A program made the position numbers and the translations under genes. A stretch of DNA of 64,000 nt. Source: Arthrobacter sp. OAP107 (GTDB taxonomy: Bacteria; Actinomycetota; Actinomycetes; Actinomycetales; Micrococcaceae). The stretch's first letter is position 1. Each line of letters begins with the position of its first letter. Positions 25,893-34,800 of this stretch are shown piece after piece. The notes below the pieces were generated by a model. That model worked only from the letters and a program-made list of their open reading frames with translations. It did no database searches and had not been told where the DNA came from. The stretch spans positions 1,984,001-2,048,000 of the forward strand of contig NZ_JBEPOK010000001.1 of assembly GCF_040546765.1 (NCBI RefSeq), in the 5' to 3' direction.

Positions 25893-27247
25893 CTGTCACA
25901 GATCCGTCATACACAGATCCCGCTTTCAGGGACCCTTCACACCGGCGAACCATGCCAGGCGTGGCCTTCCGGGTGCCGCCGGCGCCGGCGGCCATCGATG
26001 CCGAGGTGTGGCCCGGCGTCGCCCGTCCGCCTGCCGGGATCAAAGCGCTGGTTGCCGGCAGGGCCGCCTCCTCACTGTTCCAGGCGGCGGTACGCCGCCT
26101 GCCGCTCCGGATTGAATACCCTGACGGGACGGTGCTGGGAACCGGCGACGGCGGCGCACCGGTGATGACCATGGTGCGTCCGGAGGACTTCGCGGTCCGG
26201 ATCGGCGACAACGGGCTGATCGGGCTGGGGGAGTCCTTCATGGCGGGGGACTGGGAAGCATCAGACCTCGCCGGTGTCCTCGAGGTCTTTGCCTCCTCGG
26301 TGGACACACTCATCCCCGTGCCGCTGCAGAAACTCCGGAGCCTGTACCTGCCGCGGGCGCCGCGGAAGGAGCGAAACACCGAGCAGAACACCCGCGGCAA
26401 CATCTCCCGGCATTATGACCTCTCCAACGAGCTGTTCGGCAACTTCCTCGACGCCACCATGAGTTACTCCTCGGCGCTGTTCCCCGCGTCGGCGGGCCGG
26501 CTGGCTGAGGTGGGCTGGGATGACCTGGCCGCGGCGCAGCTGGCGAAGATCGACAGGCTGCTGGACAAGGCCGGCGTGAGGGAGGGCACCCGCCTGCTGG
26601 AGATCGGCACCGGCTGGGGCGAACTGGCCCTGCGGGCGGCAGCACGCGGTGCCACCGTGTACACGGTTACGCTCTCCAGCGAGCAGCAGGCGCTCGCCGA
26701 GCGGCGGATCGAGGAAGCGGGCTTCTCCGGACAGGTCACAGTGGGACTGCAGGACTACCGGGCCGTCGAAGGCGAGTACGACGCCGTCGTGTCCGTGGAG
26801 ATGATCGAAGCGGTGGGGTACGAATACTGGCCCGTCTACTTCCAGACCGTCGACCGGGTGCTGGCGCCCGGCGGCAAGGTGGCCATCCAGGCCATCACCA
26901 TGCCGCACGGGCGGATGCTCGCCACCCGCAACGCCTACACCTGGGTGCACAAGTACATCTTCCCGGGCGGTTTCCTGCCGTCCGTGCGGGCGATCGAGAG
27001 TGTCACGGAGCAGCACACCACGCTCCGGGTGAGGGAGCGCCGTGGCCTGGGTGACCACTACGCCGCCACGCTGCGTCTGTGGGAGGAGCGGTTCCTGCTG
27101 CGTGCCGCGGAAGTGCGCGGGCTGGGGTTCGACGCGGTCTTCCAGCGGATGTGGCTGTTCTACCTGTGCTACTCGCGGGCCGGTTTCCAGTCCGGATACC
27201 TGGATGTTCAGCAGATCGTCCTGGACCGCCGGGAGGCGCAGCTGTAA
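25889..27247 (+). CDS. Cyclopropane-fatty-acyl-phospholipid synthase family methyltransferase
   Basis: 452 aa, SAM-dependent C-methyltransferase acting on unsaturated acyl chains of phospholipids. An N-terminal lipid-binding region (VRIGDNGLIGLGESFMAGDW) precedes the catalytic domain: RNTEQNTRGNISRHYDLSNE, the SAM loop LLEIGTGWGELALRAA, VSVEMIEAVGYEYWPVYF, and the C-terminal FYLCYSRAGFQSGYLDVQQI. Product could be a cyclopropane, methyl-branched or furan fatty acid; the partner genes argue against simple Cfa. GTG start overlapping DUF1365. Confidence 0.92.
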   Translation: MTVTDPSYTDPAFRDPSHRRTMPGVAFRVPPAPAAIDAEVWPGVARPPAGIKALVAGRAASSLFQAAVRRLPLRIEYPDGTVLGTGDGGAPVMTMVRPEDFAVRIGDNGLIGLGESFMAGDWEASDLAGVLEVFASSVDTLIPVPLQKLRSLYLPRAPRKERNTEQNTRGNISRHYDLSNELFGNFLDATMSYSSALFPASAGRLAEVGWDDLAAAQLAKIDRLLDKAGVREGTRLLEIGTGWGELALRAAARGATVYTVTLSSEQQALAERRIEEAGFSGQVTVGLQDYRAVEGEYDAVVSVEMIEAVGYEYWPVYFQTVDRVLAPGGKVAIQAITMPHGRMLATRNAYTWVHKYIFPGGFLPSVRAIESVTEQHTTLRVRERRGLGDHYAATLRLWEERFLLRAAEVRGLGFDAVFQRMWLFYLCYSRAGFQSGYLDVQQIVLDRREAQL

Positions 27248-27266
27248 CCCGGCGTTTTCTTAATCA

Positions 27267-27304
27267 CAGTGGGGGTCCCGAAGCATGCTTCGGGACCCCC
27301 ACTG
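27267..27304 (+). terminator. Terminator of the fatty-acid modification operon
   Basis: A perfect 17-bp inverted repeat (27267-27283 with 27288-27304) around CATG, then TTGTGTT. Confidence 0.9.
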
Positions 27305-27712
27305 TTGTGTTCCGGGCCACCCAAACAGCGCCTTCAGGGGTGCCGCGACACGCCGTCTGCGGCGCGACACGCTGGCGTTTAAATGTGTCTAACTACTCCA
27401 CAGGGTGTGGATTCCGTCCGCCAAAAACGCGGAAATCCGGACATTTTGAGGGCGCCGGCCTGTGGATTAAAGGTGCATTAAATGACATACTTGTAATACA
27501 TCATCTTGGGGTCCCATTCGGGGCCGCGCACTACATGTAGTATCGACATACAGATTGAGCGGGAGACCGGCGCAGCCAGTACTGGACGGTAAGGTCCGGG
27601 CAGAGTCCACCGCTACGATGCCAGAGATTTCACGACAGAGATTTAAAGACAGAGACACCAGCAAGGTCTCAGAAGAGCAGCAGCAGTGACTTCAACAAAG
27701 GGGACAGGAACC
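27305..27712 (+). promoter_or_regulatory. nrdHIEF upstream region with NrdR box
   Basis: No gene is seen in these 408 bases. A near-consensus NrdR box lies at 27528-27543 (GCACTACATGTAGTAT, 12 of 16 matches to ACACTATATATAGTGT). A weaker partner 32 bp upstream (27496-27511) matches 8 of 16. TGTGGATTC (27406-27414) and TGTGGATTA (27461-27469) resemble DnaA boxes on the reverse strand. This fits dATP-responsive repression of ribonucleotide reductase genes by NrdR. Confidence 0.75.
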
Positions 27713-27958
27713 ATGACCGTTACGGTTTACACCAAGCCGGCCTGCGTACAGTGCAACGCCACCTACCGTGCGCTGGACAAGAAGGGCATTGCCTACCAGA
27801 GCGTGGACATCTCCCAGGACGCGGACGCCCTTGAGCGCCTGAAGTCGCTCGGTTACATGCAGGCGCCGGTCGTCGTCACGGACCAGGACCACTGGTCCGG
27901 TTTCCGTCCGGACAAGATCGAAGAGCTGGCGCTGAGCGCGTCCGCTTCCGTGGCCTAG
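27713..27958 (+). CDS. nrdH: Glutaredoxin-like protein NrdH
   Basis: 81 aa. Thioredoxin-fold electron donor for class Ib ribonucleotide reductase. The redox site is KPACVQCNAT (CxxC) and the C-terminal WSGFRPDKIEEL is the NrdH signature. ATG 27713 with CAGGAACC upstream gives the standard length; a GTG at 27686 would add nine residues. Confidence 0.96.
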   Translation: MTVTVYTKPACVQCNATYRALDKKGIAYQSVDISQDADALERLKSLGYMQAPVVVTDQDHWSGFRPDKIEELALSASASVA

Positions 27959-28013
27959 GGCTGCACCACCGCCGTTTCCGGCAAAGAATTCCCAAGTAGA
28001 TGAGGTGACTCGC

Positions 28014-28520
28014 ATGGCCGCGCCGGCACTTGCCGATGCGCCGGCCGCAGCCCGCGCTGCGGACACGACGCCCGTCAGTCAGACACCGCCCGTGAACCAG
28101 ACCCGCAGCCGCCTCATCTACTTCTCCTCGGCCTCCGAAAACACCAGGCGCTTCATCGAGAAGCTTGGTGCGGACGCCGCCAGGATCCCCCTGCATGCCA
28201 AGGATGAACCCCTCGTAGCCTGTGAGCCGTTCGTGCTCGTGGTCCCCACCTACGGCGGGACAGGCGGCGAGGGTTCAGTGCCGAAACAGGTCATCAGGTT
28301 CCTGAACAACCCGGAAAACCGGCGCCTGCTCCGGGGCGTCATCGGCGCCGGAAACACGAATTTCGGGGACAACTACTGCATGGCGGGCGACATCATCGCC
28401 GCCAAGTGCAAAGTCCCCCACCTATACAGGTTCGAACTCATGGGTACGCCGGAAGACGTCTCCCGTGTACAAAAAGGATTGGAAGAGTTTTGGACACGAC
28501 TGTCGCAGACACAGAAGTAA
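28014..28520 (+). CDS. nrdI: Flavodoxin-like NrdI
   Basis: 168 aa. FMN protein that supplies oxidant for assembling the dimanganese-tyrosyl cofactor of NrdF. Core: LIYFSSASENTRRFIEKLG (FMN phosphate loop), VLVVPTYGGTGG, GVIGAGNTNFGDNYCMAG and HLYRFELMGTPEDV. The ATG is 6 nt after GAGGTG. The first 30 residues are an Ala/Pro/Thr-rich extension not needed for the fold. Confidence 0.95.
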   Translation: MAAPALADAPAAARAADTTPVSQTPPVNQTRSRLIYFSSASENTRRFIEKLGADAARIPLHAKDEPLVACEPFVLVVPTYGGTGGEGSVPKQVIRFLNNPENRRLLRGVIGAGNTNFGDNYCMAGDIIAAKCKVPHLYRFELMGTPEDVSRVQKGLEEFWTRLSQTQK

Positions 28521-28546
28521 CCAGGCCCGAAGGAAAGGACGCGTCC

Positions 28547-30703
28547 ATGGACACGGCTGTTGAAAAGCAGGAGAAGCCGGCGCTCCCCGCTGCCTACAAG
28601 GGCCTGGGCTACCACGAGCTGAACGCGATGCTGAACCTCTACGGTCCAAACGGTGAGATCCAGTTCGAGGCTGACCGCGAGGCGGCCCATCAGTACTTCC
28701 TGCAGCACGTGAACAACAACACGGTCTTCTTCCATGACCTCGAGGAGAAGCTCGACTACCTGGTAAAAAACCAGTACTACGAGCGTGAAACCCTCGACCA
28801 GTACACGATGAACTTCATCCGTGACCTGTTCAACCGCGCCTACAAGAAGAAGTTCCGCTTCGAGACCTTCCTGGGCGCCTTCAAGTTCTACACGTCCTAC
28901 ACGCTGAAGACGTTCGACGGCAAGCGCTTCCTCGAGCGCTACGAGGACCGCGTGTGCATGGTGGCCCTGCACCTGGCCCGCGGCAACGAGCAGCTGGCCA
29001 CCCAGATGGTCGACGAGATCATCGAGGGCCGGTTCCAGCCTGCCACCCCGACGTTCCTGAATGCCGGCAAAAAGCAGCGCGGCGAGCTGGTCTCCTGCTT
29101 CCTGCTCCGCATCGAGGACAACATGGAGTCGATCGGCCGCTCGATCAACTCCGCCCTGCAGCTGTCCAAGCGCGGCGGCGGTGTGGCGTTCGCCCTGACC
29201 AACATCCGCGAGGTCGGCGCTCCGATCAAGCAGATCGAGAACCAGTCCTCCGGCGTTATCCCCGTGATGAAGCTCCTCGAAGACAGCTTCTCCTACGCCA
29301 ACCAGCTGGGTGCCCGACAGGGCGCCGGTGCCGTGTACCTGCACGCCCACCACCCCGACATCTACCGGTTCCTGGACACCAAGCGGGAGAACGCGGACGA
29401 GAAGATCCGCATCAAGACCCTTTCACTCGGCGTCGTCATCCCGGACATCACCTTCGAGCTGGCCAAGAAGGACGAGGACATGTACCTGTTCTCGCCGTAC
29501 GACGTCGAGCGCGTCTACAGGATGCCGTTCTCCGACGTCTCGGTCACTGAGAAGTACTACGAGATGGTGGACGATTCCCGGATCAAGAAAACCAAGATCA
29601 AGGCGCGCGAGTTCTTCCAGACCCTCGCCGAGATCCAGTTCGAATCCGGCTACCCCTACATCATGTTCGAGGACACCGTTAACCGGGAAAACCCGATTGA
29701 CGGCAAGATCATCATGTCCAACCTGTGCTCGGAGATCCTCCAGGTTTCCCAGCCCACGACGTACCACGATGACCTGTCCTACGACGAGACCGGCAAGGAC
29801 ATCTCCTGCAACCTGGGCTCGCTGAACATCGCGAAGACCATGGACTCGCCGGACTTCGGCCTGACCATCGAGACGGCCATCCGCTCGCTCTCGGCTGTCT
29901 CGGACATGTCCAACATCACCTCGGTGCCGTCCATCGCCCGCGGCAACGACCAGTCGCACGCCATCGGCCTGGGCCAGATGAACCTGCACGGCTACCTGGC
30001 GCGCGAGCGGGTCCACTACGGCTCAGAAGAGGGCCTGGACTTCACCAACATCTACTTCTACTCCGTGGTGTTCCACGCGGTCCGCGCGTCGAACCTGCTC
30101 TCCATCGAGACCGGCCAGACGTTCGGCGGCTTCGAGAAGTCCAAGTACGCCTCAGGCGAGTTCTTCGACAAGTACATCGAGCAGGAATGGGTCCCGCAGA
30201 CCGAGAAGGTCAGGGAGCTCTTCAAGGACGTGCACATTCCCACCCAGGAGGACTGGCGCGAGCTGAAGGCCTCCGTCATGGAGCACGGCATCTACAACCA
30301 GAACCTGCAGGCGGTGCCGCCGACCGGCTCGATCTCGTACATCAACAACTCCACCTCCTCGATCCACCCGGTGGCGTCCAAGATTGAGATCCGCAAGGAA
30401 GGCAAGATCGGCCGCGTCTACTACCCGGCGCCGTACCTGACGAACGACAACCTGGAGTACTACCAGGACGCGTACGAGATCGGCTATGAGAAGATCATCG
30501 ACACCTACGCCGCTGCTACCCAGCACGTGGACCAGGGTCTGTCGCTGACGCTGTTCTTCAAGGACACCGCCACCACCCGCGACATCAACAAGGCCCAGAT
30601 CTACGCCTGGCGCAAGGGCATCAAGACCATCTACTACATCCGTCTGCGCCAGCTCGCGCTGGAAGGAACGGAAGTGGAGGGTTGCGTTTCCTGCATGCTC
30701 TGA
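28547..30703 (+). CDS. nrdE: Class Ib ribonucleotide reductase large subunit
   Basis: 718 aa, the standard NrdE size. It reduces NDPs to dNDPs. Features include an N-terminal LNLYGPNGEIQFEADREA region, no full ATP-cone (as in NrdE), CSEILQVSQP, SCNLGSLNIAKTM and the C-terminal EVEGCVSCML redox tail with its CxxC. ATG 28547 follows GAAGGAAAGGA. Lies 26 bp after nrdI. Confidence 0.97.
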   Translation: MDTAVEKQEKPALPAAYKGLGYHELNAMLNLYGPNGEIQFEADREAAHQYFLQHVNNNTVFFHDLEEKLDYLVKNQYYERETLDQYTMNFIRDLFNRAYKKKFRFETFLGAFKFYTSYTLKTFDGKRFLERYEDRVCMVALHLARGNEQLATQMVDEIIEGRFQPATPTFLNAGKKQRGELVSCFLLRIEDNMESIGRSINSALQLSKRGGGVAFALTNIREVGAPIKQIENQSSGVIPVMKLLEDSFSYANQLGARQGAGAVYLHAHHPDIYRFLDTKRENADEKIRIKTLSLGVVIPDITFELAKKDEDMYLFSPYDVERVYRMPFSDVSVTEKYYEMVDDSRIKKTKIKAREFFQTLAEIQFESGYPYIMFEDTVNRENPIDGKIIMSNLCSEILQVSQPTTYHDDLSYDETGKDISCNLGSLNIAKTMDSPDFGLTIETAIRSLSAVSDMSNITSVPSIARGNDQSHAIGLGQMNLHGYLARERVHYGSEEGLDFTNIYFYSVVFHAVRASNLLSIETGQTFGGFEKSKYASGEFFDKYIEQEWVPQTEKVRELFKDVHIPTQEDWRELKASVMEHGIYNQNLQAVPPTGSISYINNSTSSIHPVASKIEIRKEGKIGRVYYPAPYLTNDNLEYYQDAYEIGYEKIIDTYAAATQHVDQGLSLTLFFKDTATTRDINKAQIYAWRKGIKTIYYIRLRQLALEGTEVEGCVSCML

Positions 30704-30737
30704 CCGCCGGTCGAGCCTGACGAGACCAAGGCCACGC

Positions 30738-30765
30738 ACGACGGCGGGTGCCCGCCCGCCGTCGT
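30738..30765 (+). other. Stem-loop between nrdE and nrdF
   Basis: A perfect 11-bp GC-rich stem (30738-30748 with 30755-30765) with loop TGCCCG and no following T tract. It may be a partial terminator or an mRNA stability element setting the nrdE:nrdF ratio. Confidence 0.5.
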
Positions 30766-30806
30766 ACGCTTTAAGTAAGAACCCACCCAACTTTTTAGGG
30801 GATGAC

Positions 30807-31781
30807 ATGACCGAGAAGGTCAAGCTGCTGAGCCACGTCGAGGCCATCAACTGGAACCGCATCCAGGACGACAAGGACGTCGAGGTCTGGAACCGCCTCG
30901 TCAACAACTTCTGGCTGCCCGAGAAGGTGCCGCTGTCCAACGATGTCCAGTCGTGGAACACACTGACCCCGGCTGAACAGCAGCTGACCATGCGCGTGTT
31001 TACCGGCCTGACCCTGCTGGACACCATCCAGGGAACCGTCGGCGCCGTTTCGCTGATCCCGGATGCGATCACCCCGCACGAAGAGGCCGTGTACACCAAC
31101 ATCGCCTTCATGGAGGCCGTGCACGCCAAGAGCTACTCCTCGATCTTCTCCACCCTGTGCTCCACCAAGGAGATCGACGACGCCTTCCGCTGGTCCACCG
31201 AGAACGAGAACCTTCAGAAGAAGGCCCAGATCGTCATGGACTACTACCAGGGCGACGATCCCCTGAAGCGCAAGGTGGCTTCCACGCTGCTGGAGAGCTT
31301 CCTTTTCTACTCCGGCTTCTACCTGCCGATGTACTGGTCCTCGCGTGCCAAGCTGACGAACACGGCCGACCTGATCCGCCTGATCATCCGCGACGAGGCC
31401 GTGCACGGCTACTACATCGGCTACAAGTTCCAGCGCGGGCTGGAGACCGTCTCCGAGGCCCGCCGGCAGGAAATCAAGGATTACACCTTCGAGCTGCTCT
31501 TCGAGCTGTACGAGAACGAAGTCCAGTACACGCACGACCTCTACGACGGCGTCGGCCTGGCAGAGGACGTCAAGAAGTTCCTGCACTACAACGCCAACAA
31601 GGCGCTGATGAACCTGGGCTACGAGGCCATGTTCCCGGCCTCCGTCACCGACGTGAACCCGGCCATCCTCTCGGCCCTGTCGCCGAACGCCGACGAGAAC
31701 CACGACTTCTTCTCGGGCTCGGGTTCGTCCTACGTCATCGGCAAGGCCGTCAACACCGAGGATGAGGACTGGGACTTCTAG
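30807..31781 (+). CDS. nrdF: Class Ib ribonucleotide reductase small subunit
   Basis: 324 aa. Metal-binding ferritin-like subunit that generates the tyrosyl radical. Ligand-containing segments include NIAFMEAVHAKSYSSIF and IIRDEAVHGYYIGYKF, and the C-terminal tail ends GKAVNTEDEDWDF, which docks on NrdE. The leader TTTTTAGGGGATGAC carries the ribosome-binding site. Terminated by the strong hairpin at 31811. Confidence 0.97.
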   Translation: MTEKVKLLSHVEAINWNRIQDDKDVEVWNRLVNNFWLPEKVPLSNDVQSWNTLTPAEQQLTMRVFTGLTLLDTIQGTVGAVSLIPDAITPHEEAVYTNIAFMEAVHAKSYSSIFSTLCSTKEIDDAFRWSTENENLQKKAQIVMDYYQGDDPLKRKVASTLLESFLFYSGFYLPMYWSSRAKLTNTADLIRLIIRDEAVHGYYIGYKFQRGLETVSEARRQEIKDYTFELLFELYENEVQYTHDLYDGVGLAEDVKKFLHYNANKALMNLGYEAMFPASVTDVNPAILSALSPNADENHDFFSGSGSSYVIGKAVNTEDEDWDF

Positions 31782-31810
31782 TTCTTCTTCTCTACTGTGG
31801 CATGAGCCGC

Positions 31811-31859
31811 TGCGGCCCCCGCTTCCCGAACAACAGGGCAGCGGGGGCCGCAATTTTTA
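31811..31859 (+). terminator. Terminator of nrdHIEF (convergent)
   Basis: A 13-bp stem (31811-31823 with 31840-31852) is followed by AATTTTTAT. The T tract overlaps the stop codon of the convergent secreted-protein gene. Confidence 0.9.
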
Positions 31860-34800
31860 TCCGCTGACTACTCCAGTCCGCGCCGTCCAGACCAGCCGGC
31901 CGCTGCGGAAATCCGATTGCCGGCCACCGGGCACCGCATACTCGTCGCTGACGGGATAGCCGAGCCGGCCCTTCTCCCAGCCCAGTGATGCCCACCTGGC
32001 CCGGATGGCACCGTGCACCTCATGCCCGCCTGTCTTCGGCGACCAGTAGATCGAGGCCCCGCCCGAACCGGAGAAGTGGTTGTACCGGCCGACTTTGTCG
32101 AGGGTGCCCATCTCGTCGGTCAGCGGATAGCCAAGTTTGCCCTTCTCCCAGCCCAGGGACGCCCACTTGGCCCGGATCGCCCCGCGCACCTCATGGGCAC
32201 CTGTCTTGGGTGACCAGTAGATCGAGGCCCCGCCGGAACCGGAGAAGTGGGTGTACCGGCCGACCCGGTCCGGCGTGATCTTCTGGTCGGTGGTTGGGTA
32301 ACCGAGCGGGCCCTTCTCCGAGCCCAGGGACACCCATTTGGTGCGGATCGCGCCGTGGATCTCATGGGCGCCTGTCGTGGGCGACCAGAAGATCGACGCT
32401 CCGCCGGAACCGGAGAAGTGGCTGTACTGCCCCGCCCCGTCTACAGCTGCCGTCTGGTCGGTGGTTGGGTAGCCGAGCAGGCCCTTCTCCCAGCCCAGGG
32501 ATGCCCACTTGGCCCGGATCTCGCCGTGCACCTCATGGGCACCGGTCGAGGGTGACCAGAAGATCGATGCCCCGCCCGAACCCGAGAAGTGGGTGTACCG
32601 GCCGATCCGGTCCGGCGTGATGTTCTCATCGGTGGTTGGGTAGCCGAGCACGCCTTTCTCGGAGCCCAGGGACGCCCATTTCGTGCGGATCGCGCCGTGG
32701 ATCTCATGGGCGCCGGTAGTGGGCGACCAGTAGATCGACGCTCCGCCCGAACCCGAGAAGTCGCTGTACTGCCCCGCCCCGTCCGCAGTGGCCGCCTGGT
32801 CCGCGATTGGGTACCCGAGCAGGCCCTTCTCCCAGCCCAGCGACGCCCACTTGGCGCGGATGTCACCGTGCAGCTCGTGCGCGCCGGTCTTCGGCGACCA
32901 GTAGATCGAAGCCCCGCCCGAACCGGTGAAGTGGCTGTAGCGCCCCACCCCATCCGGCGTGGCCTTTACGTCGGTGGTCGGGAACCCAAGGCTGCCCGCG
33001 GCGCCGCCGGCAGCCTTGTAGCTCGTATAAATCGCGGCATGGACCTCATGCGCCCCTGTGGCCGGCGACCAGCAGATCACCCCGGTAACGAAGTCCTGGC
33101 ACTTTCCGTCCGCAACGGCGTACTCTCCGCTGAGCGCCCGCCCGAGTGAGGACGACGGGCGGCCGGCGCCGATCTGTTGTGCCTTGACGGCGATCGGGTC
33201 GTCGGTGCCGATGCCGGTGAGCATCACCTTCAGCTCGCCTTGGCTGTCGTCCGTGGTGATCAGGTAGAAGGTGTCCTGTGTGCCGGCCTGTCCCAGGGCC
33301 GCCGGCGTGAAGGTCACGCTCTGGAAGGCGGACTCATCAGGGGGGATGGTGATGCCCTCGGAGATGGGGGTGGCTGTGGAGAAGGCGCCCTGCGGCGCCT
33401 TCGCCTTGGTGACCGTCATCGGGATATTGCCGGTGTTGGAGATGGTGAAGTCAGCGGTGGCCGATGTTCCAACGGGGACGTCCCCGAAGTCCAGCGAGGC
33501 CGGCATTTCCAGGTGTGCCGCTCCGGACACCGCGGTCGCGGTCAGCGGCACGGTCACGGAGCCGCGGTCGCTGGTGACCACCAGCGAGTCGGTGACCGGG
33601 TCCGCCGTCGTCGGGCTGAAAGTCACAGACACGGGTACCGAGGCGAGGGGCTGGATCTGCTGGCCCACCACGGGCAGCATGGCGGCGTCGGCGCTAAGCG
33701 CCGCGTTGGCTGGCAGGGTGACGCCGGTGATTTCGACGGCGGTTGTCCCGGTGTTGACGATGTTGACTGTCTGCCGGTTGCTTGCCAGGGTCGGCACGTC
33801 GGTGAACTGGAGCGCGGCCGGTGTGGCGCCCAGGCCAACCTTTGTGCCGACGGCGTGGATGCCGAGGAGGACGGTCTCGCCGTCATTCGTCGTGACGGTC
33901 AGCATCCCGTCAGCCTGTCCGGGAGCTGCGGGGGAGAAGGTCACCGGGACGGTAAGGCTGCCGCCATCGGGCAAAGTCGCGGGCAGGCCGGCCGGAGTTC
34001 CGATCCCAAAGGGTGCTCCGGTTGTGACGGAGCTTACCGTCACGTCCCTGGTGGCGGTGATCGTGACGCTGCCGGTTTGGGTGGCGCCCACTTCGGCCGT
34101 GCCCAGGTCGGTGTCCGTGGCGCCCACGGCCGCAGTTGTTGGGGCGCCGAAGCCTTGCACATGGCCGTCGCGGGTGCCGACGTAGACCCGGCCGTTGTCA
34201 GCGGCCACGGAGGAGAACTTGGCGGCTGTGCCGATCGGGGCGCTGAACACCTGTTGGAGGGATCCGGTGCTGTCCGGGAGGGCGCGGTAGGCGCGCAGTT
34301 CCGCGTTGGTCCCGGGCCCTCCGGTGGAGTAGACCGCCCAGACAAGGGCGGTGGATCCGTCCGTGCCTGATGAGGTCACCGCTGGCGCGCCGGACGTGTA
34401 CCCGAAAGTCCCCGTGGAGGTTCCGACGGAGGCGAGCCTGATCCCGCCCGTGCTGGTCGGCACCAGCTTGAACGCGCGCAGATAGCCTCTGTTTTCGACG
34501 GTGTAGAGATACCCGCCATCACTCGTCCCGAGGAACGCAGGCCGTCCCCAGACGCCGTTGTACGGTCCGGCGGAGTCGAGGACCGCATCGGTTCCGGCCG
34601 GCCCCTGCCCCATGCCGCCCAGGTTGTCCCGGTCCAGCAGGTAGACGTGGCCGTCCTTGCCGACCTGGACCAGCAGGTGCGGGTGCTCTGCCGTGCCATA
34701 TCCATCAGGAATGGCAACCGGGGCCCCGGAGCCCAGATCGGTGTCGTTCTGGTCCAGCTTGAGGTTGTTGGCGGGGCTGAAGAAGTCGGTGGGGCTCAGG

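Noticed and set aside
33177..34370. 397-codon plus-strand frame inside the LGFP protein gene
   Set aside because: Opposite strand of a continuous 1,306-codon gene with signal peptide and repeats; Gly/Arg-rich shadow.
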